Shown here: positions 13,127 through 26,179 of the stretch, one piece after another
How positions within the stretch are numbered: the first letter of the stretch is position 1
Layout: each line of letters begins with the position of its first letter
Assembly (NCBI RefSeq): GCF_000485595.1
Contig: NW_014577498.1
Location: 201,588 to 241,605 of the forward strand
From: Priapulus caudatus
Lineage: Eukaryota; Priapulida; Priapulimorpha; Priapulimorphida; Priapulidae
Length of the DNA stretch: 40,018 nt
Direction of reading: 5' to 3'
The notes under the pieces: generated by a model
Told to the model about the DNA's origin: nothing
Databases searched by the model: none
The model's input: the letters and a program-made list of their open reading frames with translations, nothing else
Made by a program: the position numbers and the translations under genes

Positions 13127-13611
13127 CAGGCCGTAGCCAGCTTTATATTGGGGGGGGTTCCATTTTTAATGTTGGCAATTTGCTCGGCAGGGTCGTGTAC
13201 AGGATTTGTACCAGGGGAGTGTAACCGTAACCCAAAGTTGCGAACACGCGAAGGGGGGGGGGTCTGGAATTTTTATTAAATTTTTATTTTAAATTACACC
13301 CCCTCAGATGCGTTTTCTGCGCGAGCAAGGGGGGGGTCCGGACTCCCTGGACCCCCCCTGTACACGCCCCTGCTCGGGCGCGAAGCGACCAGGCGAGGGA
13401 GCCAAGCGACCAAGCGGGGGAGGGCGTGGGAGGGGGGTGTTCACTGTTCACCCTCCCGCACGATGGAGATTTTGCAATTATTACACTAAAATGGAGCGAC
13501 CTGAGGTGAAATTCTTGCAAATTTTCAACAAAAATTTTTTTTGGGCTTGGTGGGAGGGGGCTCGGGGGGCGTTCGTTCGAACCCCCCAAACCCCCCCTGG
13601 CTACGGGCCTG
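13127..13611. mobile_element. 485-bp non-autonomous inverted-repeat transposon
   Basis: The left end is CAGGCCGTAGCCAGC and the right end is TGGCTACGGGCCTG, which are inverted copies with one indel. CTACCG directly flanks both ends (13121-13126 and 13612-13617), a 6-bp candidate target duplication. The interior is G- and C-tract rich with no coding capacity. It contains GGAGATTTTGCAATTATTAC (13465-13484) and following bases that also occur next to the (CA)n arrays in the 7 kb unit (for example 9954). The ends resemble hAT-like MITEs, but hAT elements usually make 8-bp duplications, so the superfamily is open. Confidence 0.7.
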
Positions 13612-13916
13612 CTACCGGGGCTGTACCTGTACGCTGCATGCACGTACCTGTTCAAATTTTGATGATTGAATATAAAGCAATTAACACATAAAAACTAAAT
13701 TTTTTTACATGTTATTTATTTCCCAGCTAAGATTCTTAATTTCTATGGAATCTGTCTAAAATTATTGTCAACAAAACAAGGGGGGTAATGGGAAACGCAC
13801 CTAATGCCAGGTGGCGGTATTGCATCCGGTGCTAGATCCGGTACTGATAACATCATATCTTTATCTTGTCATGGTAATATATAGGTATAATGTAATAGTA
13901 ATACGAAGCGAGCCGA

Positions 13917-14004
13917 ATGAATCTAGCTAGCATCAAAATGCCCACACCTGTGATAACGAGACTTCCAGACGAGTTGGTTGAACATATTCTGTCATTCGTT
14001 CCAG
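13917..14004 (+). CDS. F-box/FBA protein, exon 1 (F-box start)
   Basis: This exon encodes 29 residues plus one base, including RLPDELVEHILSFVP, the first helix of an F-box (compare the LPENILLELFTHVP pattern of FBXO44-type proteins). The start ATG at 13917 is followed by a second in-frame ATG at 13938, which may be the real start. The donor is CCAG then GTACAT, leaving phase 1. Exon 2 at 32483 begins GTAAGG after an acceptor, and the join restores SFVPGKELHETVKLVCKQWC, exactly the F-box spacing. The two are 18,478 bp apart in this window. F-box proteins bind SKP1 in SCF ubiquitin ligases; the FBA domain in the later exons chooses the substrate. Confidence 0.8.
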
Positions 14005-14131
14005 GTACATGTAGCGTAACGGATAGTGTATCATGCAATGAGCCAATGATGCATATATATTGATATAACCAAGATATAACTATAAGATTACTGTCAGTGT
14101 CATGTCATGACTCTCATGCATGTCATGACAT

Positions 14132-14169
14132 CAGGAGTGAATAATAGAGATCGCTATTATTCACTTCTG
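14132..14169. repeat. Short fold-back element in F-box intron 1
   Basis: CAGGAGTGAATAATAGAG, then a 2-4 base centre, then CTATTATTCACTTCTG. Same family as 13000-13038 but in different flanking sequence, so it is dispersed and not merely part of the 7 kb unit. CATGTCATGA-type inverted words lie just upstream. Confidence 0.85.
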
Positions 14170-14406
14170 TTGACAAGTAATGATGTATACCATAGTATGA
14201 ATCATGATATAACGGTAATTAACCTGCCTAATATAGTATATAATTATATATACTAAAATATAGCCAGTCCTCCGGGTTGGGGCATTCCCGGCCCATGGAT
14301 GTGCTGTCCACATGTCATTTAGCTTCGCACATTTGCACATGTCTGATGTCGTACATTGCTAAAATGAATTGTGGTCAGCGCCCATGAACCGCACTCTACA
14401 AGATAG

Positions 14407-15480
14407 GGTAGGTATGACAGTATCAGTATGGCTGAGAGGGTCTATGTCCCTCGGGGTACTGCCGGAAGGTACCCTGCGTAGGGTCCGGTATACCGGAATG
14501 TACCCTGGTACTATCTAATATGCCGGACCGTACCTCTCCTACTGCACTAACGAGTCTAGGGAGTCGCCTACGCCTACTCCCTAACCCTAACCCTAACCCT
14601 AACCCTATCCCTAACCCTAACCCTAACCTTAATCATAACCCTAACCATATCAAATAGTGACCAGGGTACGTTTCGGTATACCGGACCGTACCCAGGGTAT
14701 GTTCCGGCAGTACCCTGGGGGGCATAGACCCTATGAGCATCAGTATGTGCCACCTGAGGCTGAGAGTGAGAGATGGGATTAGGGAGCTCCCGTAGTAACT
14801 CAGCACATAAAAATGGGGGTCTCTAGAACTAGCAGGGATGAGAATCTCCTGCGGATCTGCAATTTCCTTTGTTTTTCACTTTCGATAATTATAAATTTTC
14901 CAAATCGTTCAAGTCCGTTGAGAAAACTATAGGCTGGGGACGGGTGTACTGCCACCCACGGACAGTGGAAAAATGTCCCGCGGCTAGTGATGCTCTTTTA
15001 CCGTCTGAGCTCGCCATCCCGCAGCCGACAAATGTAGGCCTACTATTCATTCGCGCACTGCGCGGCAATGCGCGCGCAATGGCGGCATTCATTAACAAGC
15101 TAGTTTTAGAAATTTCTGTGCCTCATAACGCGTCTGAAAGCATCTAATTTATAACATTTTTCTGGGGGAGGACCCCCCTGACCCCTCAAAAGTGCTTAGC
15201 ACCTGCGGTGCTTGCAATATAGCGCTTTGAGCTATTCTACCAGTAAGTAGAAATATATCCCGTGGATTTTGTCCGAGGCCATTCTCAACTCTGAACTAGG
15301 GTTTGCTGGAAAGCATGATGCTCTGAAACTGGATATGTTTGCAAGAGGGGTTGTCCAGAACTGGACATGTTGGTAAGAAGGGGTCTCCGGAACTGGCCAT
15401 GTTTGGAAGAGGGGGTCTTCAGAACTAGGATATGCTTGAAAAAGAAGTCTCCAGAATTCAAATTGACGATCTTAAATGGT
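14407..15480. mobile_element. GGTAGGTATG-ended repeat element, interrupted
   Basis: It begins GGTAGGTATG (14407-14416), as does the complete relative at 32011-32334. After the inserted element at 14431-14738 it resumes GTGCCACCTGAGG, passes CAGCACATAAAAATGGGGGT and continues with blocks such as GCTGGAAAGCATGATGCTCT and ACTGGACATGTTGG near 15300-15440. The expected right end (GCACATACCTACC) was not found, so this copy is truncated or rearranged. The interior 14840-15290 is unlike the relative and may be a further insertion. A 92-codon open frame inside (14869-15147) shows no recognised domain. Confidence 0.55.
14431..14738. mobile_element. Mutator-like MITE with telomere-like core
   Basis: A 308-bp element flanked by perfect 9-bp direct repeats ATCAGTATG (14422-14430 and 14739-14747). 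It has 37-bp terminal inverted repeats with about six mismatches: GCTGAGAGGGTCTATG at the left, CATAGACCCTATGAGC at the right, both ending inward in TACTGCCGGAA. The core holds about a dozen CCCTAA units (14576-14646). It has no coding capacity. The 9-bp duplication and long inverted repeats suggest the MULE (Mutator) superfamily. A relative is at 38608-39161. Confidence 0.85.
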
Positions 15481-15768
15481 AACCAGCCATAGTGCGGTAT
15501 ATATAATATTAGTACATATACCGTGAGTGTGGTGCTGCCATGGTATGTGTGTCGCATGCACATATGTGTCACTGCTTTAGCTCATCTGACATAGTCAGAT
15601 GCAGCTTGTAGAATCGCTTGATCGTCCGTCCGTGCGTTCGTGCGTCCGTGCGTCCGTCAACAGTTGGGCACAAATCTTAACCGCTCGACGTACGGTCACG
15701 ATATTTGGCACATTGGGGGGGATCGTCAAAACGAGTTGGGATGTTGAAGCTAGGGGTCAAAGGTACTC
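15481..15768. other. Dispersed repeat sequence, no gene
   Basis: It contains a CGTCCGTGCGTTCGTGCGTC minisatellite (about 15622-15658) and a block (GGTCACGATATTTGGCACAT, then GGGATGTTGAAGCTAGGGGT) that recurs at 21298-21357. It abuts the sudden start of unit copy 3 at the equivalent of unit position 1371. Confidence 0.6.
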
Positions 15769-16353
15769 AATGACGTCGTGTTCGAGCCATGGTGACTACA
15801 ACTCTATATTGGCAGTATATAAGTCGCATTGCCGAGTCGGGGATTACAGCCTACATTAGCTTAGTACTGTAGTGTAAGCGGCCCACCCCCCCAGTGGTTA
15901 GCACCCCGGCCGGTTGCACCCGAAGCGCATTGCTGAGTCGGTGGTTACAGCCTACATGTGACTCTCTATAGAGATCGTATATACATATATTATACATATG
16001 TATAATGGGATCTCTCGCCCTCCTAATAAGTCAGCCGCTCACATAATGGCCGAGTATCCCGGCTTGTGTCGCGTTGCTAGTATAGTAGCTAATATAGCTG
16101 TTAGCTGCTAGTAGCTGCTAGTAGTTGCTAGTAGTCGCGCTGCCTATAGTAGTTCTATTTCTATGCTCGGCCTTGATTACTGCGGCAGGCGTTCGTTAGG
16201 TGCTTGTCATGCCAATAAAGCAGATACCTCACGACAAATCTGGCCCACTATGGATTATGTGTTTTGAGCGCGTACGCGCGTGTATGTGCGTGCGTGCGTA
16301 CGCGCGCGCGCGCGGTGTGCGATGAGAGTCGTACGTGTGGTGTGTGTGTGTGT

Positions 16354-16391
<38 letters not shown>

Positions 16392-16709
16392 CGTTCGTGC
16401 GTGCGTGTGTATGGCGTGCGTGTTACATGATTGCGTTATGCGATCTGACAGTGATCATTATCTATTTCGGGTTCAAATAACCCGCGGAGGCAGTTCATGC
16501 GTTGGTGGAACGGGCAAGGGCACGAAGACAATTTATCAGTGAAAGTTCTATGCGATTAGACGGACTCCATATGGGTGCTCATGCAGAATACGCAGGAGAG
16601 CAACACTTAGTGTCTACTTCTTTCTCTAACTGGAAAATTCTACACAACACTCTATCACAGACTCCGAATTTGTATGTTAGGGCCTCTTCTCCAACTACAC
16701 ATTTCTACT

Positions 16710-18967
<2,258 letters not shown>

Positions 18968-19725
18968 TCTGCGTTCATATGATAGACACTGAGCAATGTC
19001 TTCGGGAACGTCGGGATACCAGATACTACCGAATTTGCACAAGACTGGCGACTCTTCACACAATGAGTAGAGAACTCGAAATAAACGTGATACATGGGCG
19101 AATACGTGCCAGCAACTGTTTCAAAATTACTCGACACGTAAAGCGAGAGTTTTTTTCTCTCAGACGCGGCGTATCAACGCAGACATTATAACGAGAAATA
19201 TGCGGAAGTTTTATTCCCTTTCGATTCTTAGATTTGTATCTTATCCGTTGAACAATGCGCGACAACAGGGCATACGCGGTGAATGCCATGGACGCAGCAT
19301 TCATTTCGCCCTTATCCACCACGGGCGCGATCTGATAAAGAAATCCGATGCTATCTCACGTAGTTTTCGGTGCACCGATGTTATCGCGTGGTTAGGTTTT
19401 GAAGAGCATGCTGTGAGTGCATGGTAAAATGGCCGGAACCGATGTGAAGTGGATGGGATGTGCGCGTGAGGCATATGAAAGTGAAAAGATTTGTGCGAGC
19501 GGGTGTATTGAGAAAACGTAACATTAGTCGTAACATTTACTTTCTCTCGTAGACCGCATCTCTATATACGACGTATAGGGTCTATTAGAAAATAGCGTAA
19601 ATTACAATGTTCTGTGAGAAAAATCTATTGTTACACGCAGGACTATTTTTATTTTTGACAAAGGGACTCTTCCTCTTCTTCCAAAGGGGCATTTTTCCTC
19701 TGGAATGCCTTCATATTATTGTATG

Positions 19726-19950
19726 TGCACGCACGCGTGTACGTACGGCGCATGCGTGTACGTCCGCCATGCACGTATACGCACGCACGCGTATATGTGC
19801 GCGCACGCGTGTACGTACACCATGCGCGCATATACACACATGCGCGCACGTACACGCCGTGCGCGCACATATACGCGTGTGTGCATATACGCGCATACGC
19901 GCACGTACACGCATGCGCGCACTTACACGCGTGCGTGCACATAACACGCG
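19726..19950. repeat. Alternating purine-pyrimidine minisatellite, copy 3
   Basis: Same tract as 5405-5635, with single-base losses that break the strict alternation at a few points (for example near 19748 and 19765). Confidence 0.9.
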
Positions 19951-20541
19951 TGAGCCACGCCTGCAAACCTGAGGAACGCGGAGCTGATTATAGCTTGCAA
20001 GAAATCACGTTTGCACGTAGAACGATCGACGCGGAAATTGTAACTGATGGCCATCATAACCATAGAAAAATAAATTAATTACATTTCCTGTATTTTTATC
20101 TGTCTAACATTATGTTAATTGATTTACCAACGAGTCTGTAACCTGTTTCTGGAGATTATATCATAAAAAAAGTGCAGCTAATATCAGTGGGGAGTATAAT
20201 TACCTTAATTACGAATTAATAATACCTTAATTCGTATAATGCCAAACTACTGTAATATATTATATATATGTAATTATATATGCGTGTGCATGTGTGTGTA
20301 TATATGTGTGTGTGTGTGTGTGGGTGGATGCGTGCGTGCGTGCGTGTTGCGTGCGTGGCGTGTGCGTGCGCGTGCGCGTGCGCGTGCGCGTGTGTGGTGA
20401 ATAATATATATATACAGGAGGGAATATAGAGAATCTCTATTATTCACTCCTGATATATATATATATATATATAGATATCAGGAGTAGATACTTCTGATAT
20501 ATATATATATAGCTTTTTATTATAGTATATATATACTACCG

Positions 20542-20757
20542 CAGGCCGTAGCCAGCTTTATATTGGGGGGGGGTTCCATTTTTAATGTTGGCAATTTGCT
20601 CGGCAGGGTCGTGTACAGGATTTGTACCAGGGAGTGTAACCGTAAACCCAAGTTGCGAACACGCGAAGGGGGGGGGTCTGGAATTTTTAATTAAATTTTT
20701 ATTTTTAATTACACCCCCTCAGATGCGTTTTCTGCGCGTACAAAGGGGGGTCCGGAC
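20542..20757. mobile_element. 5' part of the 485-bp inverted-repeat element, truncated
   Basis: It begins CAGGCCGTAGCCAGC after CTACCG, as at 13127, and matches that element for about 215 bp. It stops inside TCCGGACT, where unit copy 4 begins. The right inverted repeat is missing. Confidence 0.8.
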
Positions 20758-21526
20758 TTCCATTTATAATTTTCCCTCTAGACAGACGCCACACATCTCG
20801 TCTGACCGAGCACCTGTTTTACGAGGTTGATTCTTGACGACTCCATTTCGTTTTCCAAAAAATGTTCAAATTGGTGTACAGGTGTAGGTAGTAGTAATCT
20901 AGTTAATATAGGCGATTATCATTGATTGTCGGTGTGACTGGTTAAATGCACTACGATTTGACGGGATCATTCGAGTTCGGAAAAGTCTAAACCGGCCGTA
21001 CTGATGCGTTGCTATAAAGAGTTATTCTCACATGTTGTCTTATTAACTGTACAGTAATTGACCTTCTGTGGCTTAATATAAATGGCAGTGACGGGAGCCG
21101 CCGACCATTCGAGTTCTGAAAAGTCTAAACCGGCCGTACTGATGCGTTGCTATAAAGAGTTATTCTCACATGTGGTCTTATTAACTGTACAGTAACTGAT
21201 CTTCTGTGGCTTAATATAAATGGCAGTGACGGGAGCCGCCGACCATCCTGATTTTCTCGGGAAGCAGGGCTTGGCGTAGAGATGCTGCGCGTAGTCGGTC
21301 ACGATATTCGGCACATTGGGGGGATCGTAAACGAGTTGGGATGTTGAAGCTAGGGGTCAAAGTGCAAAGGTCAAGAGGTGTAAAAGAAGGGGAACATTCA
21401 CTCCTTAACTTAAGGTATAGGGAGGAAATGCAGAATTGCGGCACAAATCTAAACGGCTCGACCTAGGCTCGTGATAGTTGGTGTATAGCATCATGGTAGG
21501 AAAAGCCATCACTGTGCCGAAATTGG

Positions 21527-21546
21527 AGGTCACAGGTCAAAGGTCA
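21527..21546 (+). promoter_or_regulatory. Triple AGGTCA direct repeat (DR1 spacing)
   Basis: AGGTCA occurs at 21527-21532, 21534-21539 and 21541-21546, each separated by one base. This is the DR1 layout bound by RXR-, HNF4- and PPAR-type nuclear receptors in animals. It lies in repeat DNA with no gene beside it, so a regulatory role is unproven. Confidence 0.3.
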
Positions 21547-22179
21547 ATGGCACAGGGCAGATTTTAGACATTTTCTGAGGACATGGTCTGACGGAGCGAT
21601 TGAAAAATTTTTTTGTTTCAGCGCGGTGACCTAGCATTTTTATGGCATTATTGAAAGGACCATGAAATCTACTTTCTGCTGACATGCGAAGAGTAAGTGT
21701 CAGATAACCTTTTGACCCTCAAGAGGGGGTTAAACATGGATTTGTTGACTGTTAACAAAGGAGTGAACTGCTTTTGCTATTAGAGCCCCCTCCCCCCCAC
21801 CCTCCTCCACCCCCTTCCCCGCCCCTTCGCCCTACCCTCCCCACCCCCTTCCCCACCCTCCCCTACCCTCCATCTGCGATAGTGGGCGTGTCCTAACAAT
21901 GATGTGTACGCAACTGCGTGTCTGCATATCTGCGCCTAAAAAATGTGGTACTACGCACGACTGAAATTTTACGTTTATAATCGTAGCAACAGACCTCAGA
22001 TGAGCCCAGACGCTCTGCGGCTCTTGTTGTTGTTTTATTATTGAAAAAAGTAATAAAATAAGAAGAGGCAGTGACACGCTCTCCGCGGCCACGGCAGCAC
22101 TATGGCCTTGTGGGCATTGGAACGGGACCGGAATCCTAGGAATACAAAAAACTTGCCAAGGGACCAATTCATGAGAATT

Positions 22180-22263
22180 CATGGGTCTCTGGAACAGAAG
22201 CAAGTTTCCGGTGCAGAAATTTGGAGGTGAAAATGGGGGTCTCAACCACGGCACATACCTACC
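22180..22263. mobile_element. Right end of a GGTAGGTATG-type element
   Basis: It contains CCGGTGCAGAAATTTGGAGG, GGGGGTCTCAACC and the terminal GCACATACCTACC (22251-22263), matching the right end of the complete element at 32011-32334. The left part is not seen nearby. Confidence 0.65.
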
Positions 22264-22447
22264 ATACAATATATATATATATATATATAAATGGAGTGCC
22301 CCCACCGGGAGCCAGCCTTCGTTTGGTTTGTCTGTAGATAAAGAATAGAAGATCTGTATTCTATATCTATGGTTTGTCACAAACTGTGCAGAGCCGACGA
22401 CGAGGGCTATATATACTACTAGAGCTAACGTGTAATAAGCGACGGGG

Positions 22448-22472
22448 NNNNNNNNNNNNNNNNNNNNNNNNN
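22448..22472. other. Assembly gap (25 N)
   Basis: Exactly 25 N bases, a fixed-size placeholder rather than a measured gap. Sequence quality drops sharply just to its right. Confidence 0.99.
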
Positions 22473-23446
22473 CGGTACCATAAAAAAGATGACGTCGTGT
22501 CGACTAGCGTGAGTCACAAACTCTATTTACTTAGGCAGTATATAAGTCGCATTTTGCGCAGTACGGGCGGATTTACAGCCTACGATTAGGCTCTCCTAGT
22601 AACTTGTAGTGTAAGACGGCCACCCCCCCAGTGGGTTGCACCCCGGCCCCGGTTTGCACCCGCAAGCGCATTGCTGATGTCGGTTTAGGTTTACAGACCT
22701 TACAATGCATGACTCTCGCCTACTAGACGAATCGTATATTATGATACACCTTTTATTTATGCTAGCGTCCAAATTTCAGCTTGCTTGCTACATTTCACAA
22801 TCCTATGGGTGTATAATGGGATCTCTCGCCTCCTAATGGTCTGTCCGATGCCAGTGCGGCTGTCCTCACAACCTCTGATTAGTAGTTTGGCCTTGACGTC
22901 AGCAGCAACCGATCCACGTGCATCGATTGCTCATGCGAATATTGCGCTTAGACACTTCACGCGTTATAGCTTGGTATAGTAGTCCCGAGAATGAGCTGTT
23001 AGCCTTGCTAAGTAGCGAGATGTGGTTGACCGTGATGTAAGTCGACCGCGTCGCACTCAGTCGATAGTCTATTTCTTCTGATGCTCCGCCTGATTACTTG
23101 ATACAGTAATGTTGTGTTGGCAAACGTTTGCTTACTAGAATCTCTGCCACACATAACACGCTTATTGCTTTACTATGCTAGGCAACATGTCATTCATCAT
23201 TGCTTCAATATTCTGTCAAAATTGGAGCAATAGGATCAAAATCTCTAATCACAGATCTGTGTGCCTCAATTTGAATTGCTACTAACCAGTCAGAGTTGAT
23301 AGAGCCAGCACATCATCCAGTGGTTATGGAAAGACACAATAGATTTGAGCATTTCGTTTTTTATATATACTGTGGGTTGAGGTAAAGACAAGTAGCACAC
23401 GGAATTACAAGCCCACCTACTTTAGTAACCATTACTCTTAATGCAG

Positions 23447-23561
23447 GTTTACTGGACATAGGGAACAGGGACTACCGAATTGATAACTGCCTAGCAGCAA
23501 AGATACTCATGTTCTGAGTGGGTCAGAAGATGGAAATGTCTACGTATGGGACCTGGTTGAG
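23447..23561 (+). CDS. WDR83 (MORG1)-like WD40 repeat exon
   Basis: The 115-nt exon is bounded by CTTAATGCAG and a GTTTGT donor after GTTGAG. Its last 18 codons encode HVLSGSEDGNVYVWDLVE, a complete WD40 repeat end, and the part before it reads DYRIDNCLA in another frame. The order TGH, then DYRIDNCL, then THVLSGSEDG and WDLVE matches the last repeats of WDR83, a scaffold protein linked to ERK signalling and pre-mRNA splicing. One extra G (near 23461) and one missing A (near 23501) are needed to read it through, which fits indel error. No other WDR83 exon was recognised. It lies in sequence that interrupts unit copy 4 and inside the apparent first intron of the F-box gene, which is odd for a real gene order. 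Confidence 0.65.
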
Positions 23562-24233
23562 GTTTGTGATATGTACAGCTCGCAGGCAATTTTAATATCG
23601 GCATTAGACATTCTGTTTGGCCAGGGTGGATTATTTCAGTTTATGCCAGCCAGGATTTGTATAAAATGTCAGTGTGTACTTTATTGGGAGAAGACCCTGT
23701 AAGCGGCAGGCGTTCGTTAGGTGCTTGTCATGCCAATAAAGCAGATACCCTCACGGACAAATCTGGCCACATGGATTATGTGTTTGAGCGCGTACGCCGC
23801 GTGTATGTGCGTGCGTGCGTACGCGCGCGCGCGCGGTGTGCGATAGGATCGTACGTGGTGTGTGTGGTGTGTGTGTGTGGTGTGTGTGTGTGTGCGTGTG
23901 TGTGTGTGTTCGTTCGTGCGTGCGTGTGTATGCGTGCGTGTGTACATGATTGCGTTATGCGATCTGACAGTGATCATTATCTATTCGGTTCAATAACCGC
24001 GGAGGCAGTTCATTGCGTGGTGGAACGGGCAAGGGCACGAAGACAATTTATCAGTGAAAAGTTCTATGCGATTTAGACGGACTCCATATGGGTGCTCATG
24101 CAGAATACGCAGGAGAGCAACACTTAGTGTCTACTTCTTTCTCTAACTGGAAAATTCTACACAACACTCTACCAGCATGGACTCGCAATTTGGTATGTTA
24201 GGGCCTCTTCTCCACTACACATTTCTACTTTAA

Positions 24234-24632
24234 CTACAGATCCACTGGGCGCGTATACAGTCGCAACATCGTTCGCACACATTGAAGAATAACATCAAGA
24301 CATGTTATAGAAGAAAGTAGGGGTAACCATTGCGCGAAAACCTGCAGAAACAATTAATATACAAATAATAACATATGTTGTACAGCTACTTCTGTTCGAG
24401 GATGACTGGAGCGAACATCACTTACCGCTGATGTGAACTCCATACTGCACGATTTGAGCGGAATGAGAGTGTTGACGGAGGCGTCTGAGTTGTACTTCCT
24501 CGACTCACTCGTCACCTCACATTCAGGCCAGTTCGGGTAGCAGTCTGGATCATTCCCGTGAAGTCTTGCGTCACCAAAGTGCACGCTCACCGTTCATGTG
24601 TTCATCTACCAGGCTGCAGGAGCCAGTGATGC
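24234..24632 (-). pseudogene. ZP-N-like gene, exons 3-4 only, unit copy 4
   Basis: Exon 3 (24632-24426) and exon 4 (24341-24234) are present with the same TTTGTTAG and CAG acceptors and GTAAGT donor as in other copies. In this copy one base is missing in exon 3, so DPDCYPNWPECEVTSES reads as one frame, which joins the two halves that are split in the other copies. Exon 4 here reads on past VYAP into SGSVVKVEMCS, so the terminal stop seen elsewhere may itself be an indel artefact. The regions for exons 1 and 2 (27700-27900 and about 26400-27200) are scrambled. Confidence 0.4.
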
Positions 24633-24734
24633 CTAACAAACGTAGATGTCTGGTCAATACGATGCGATGATATAGCTGCTGTCTTGTTCGAATGTTATGA
24701 CTAGTTCGTGGATATAGCATATAATATGTCATTA

Positions 24735-24739
24735 TCACA

Positions 24740-24790
<51 letters not shown>

Positions 24791-24806
24791 CACACACACA
24801 CACACA

Positions 24807-24890
<84 letters not shown>

Positions 24891-25025
24891 CGCTGGAGAT
24901 TTGCAATTATTACACTAAAATGGAGCGATCTGCTGCATACCTGAGGTGAAATTCTTGCAAATTTTCAAATGGAAAAAATTATTTATATTTATTTTTTGCT
25001 CGGGGTGCGGGGGTACGTGCGGCTG

Positions 25026-25073
<48 letters not shown>

Positions 25074-25130
25074 GTGTGTGTGTGTGTGTGTGTGCCGGTT
25101 GTGGTGTGTGTGTGTTGTGTGGGTGTGTGT
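24735..25130. repeat. Convergent (CA)n and (TG)n arrays, copy 4
   Basis: (CA)n at 24735-24888. The (TG)n array from 25051 is cut short at about 25130, where unrelated sequence begins; other copies have about 400 bp of it. Confidence 0.95.
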
Positions 25131-25819
25131 GTATGCGTCGCGTCGATGCTGTCGTGCGCTGACGCCTATCGATTGCGTGGCTACTCCCTTGTCTGCTGCT
25201 GAGGTATGTAGTCAGTGGTGAAGAAATGTGCCATGAATTACAACGATGAATATATGCATGAAGTACTGGATAAATGACCATGCCACCCATGTATCCAGGT
25301 GCAGTTGTACAAGGCTATGATTTGTTGTTGTGTGTGTGTTGGTGGTCTCGTTTACCATCTTTAGCATCAGGTCGATGTTTGGCTCGTGGTTGTTGTGTCG
25401 TTGTTGTCTCGTCGTGCCGACTGATTGCTGTGCATATGTGTTCGTGTGTAGTGTGTGTGTGATGATGTGTGTGGTGTGTGGTGTCCCCTGTAGTGTGTGA
25501 GAGAGTGTAGAGTGTGTTATGTCGCTGTGCCCTTTCATACCATCCATCGTGTGGATGGAGTTGTTTGTATTGTTGATGATCGTGCGTGTGCTGCGTGTTG
25601 CGATGGTGTGGATGTTGGTTCTTTTGTTGTGTGTGCGTGTGTTGAGTCGTGAGGTGATGAGTGTGTGGTGGAGCATGGAAATGATAGCTGACAACATGAG
25701 ACAACAGGCCTTCAGACGAAGTTATGTCTTCACTGATTTTGGACTGAATAAATGCACAGCCACACACACAGCCACAATTACTAATTGCTTGCTCTGGACC
25801 CTTGACGGTATAGAAACAT

Positions 25820-26014
25820 TTGCGGTGGTTAGTGATGGTTGTGTTGCTAGGCTTGTTGAAGACTCAGCAATACAATGTCGTGTTGGGATTTCATTTCAAA
25901 TTTCAAAAGGTGGCTGTGTCTTGGAACAAGTTTTACAAAAACTCGATTCCTGCTGTGTGTCGAGTTTGTTTGATTAACAGACCAGCGCGCGTCCCAGGGG
26001 CATATGTGCCCTAA
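25820..26014 (+). CDS. Unrecognised C-terminal-like open frame
   Basis: A 64-codon frame whose end reads KVAVSWNKFYKNSIPAVCRV and then RPARVPGAYVP before TAA. An overlapping frame (25519-25977) is also open, so a single indel may separate two halves of one coding stretch. It lies in non-unit sequence (25140-26180) between good and bad parts of copy 4. The family is unknown, and the frame could be spurious. Confidence 0.2.
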   Translation: MRWLVMVVLLGLLKTQQYNVVLGFHFKFQKVAVSWNKFYKNSIPAVCRVCLINRPARVPGAYVP

Positions 26015-26179
26015 ATTCTTGATTGTGCGCTATTGATAACAATATAATTTGACAACATGTAGATGTCTTAGCGATGTTGTAATTTTAATGTGCTGTGAAC
26101 ACTATGTCAAATAATGACTGGATGATACATCTAGGACTCAGTAGCCTTTATCAAGCAATGCTATATAGAGCAGTGGCCC

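Larger units (their letters stand above)
21279..22488. other. Insert inside unit copy 4, no gene
   Basis: It interrupts the unit between the equivalents of 1345 and 1371, the same place where copy 3 begins after similar flanking sequence. It contains a repeat shared with 15670-15760, three spaced AGGTCA words (21527-21546), a C-rich tract (21786-21868), a fragment of the GGTAGGTATG-ended element and the N gap. A minus-strand frame of 182 codons (21832-22380) is mostly repeat-derived and has no recognised domain. Confidence 0.6.

Noticed and set aside
14576-14646. Possible chromosome end because of CCCTAA repeats
   Set aside because: The array is short, imperfect and enclosed by transposon inverted repeats with a target duplication, and unique sequence lies on both sides.
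14980-15060. tRNA-like A box on the minus strand (GAGCTCAGACGGTAAAAGAG)
   Set aside because: No B box, cloverleaf or proper acceptor stem follows. At most it is a decayed SINE fragment.
21832-22380. 182-codon minus-strand frame
   Set aside because: It crosses a mobile-element end, a TA microsatellite and a C-rich tract. No domain or splice sites support it.
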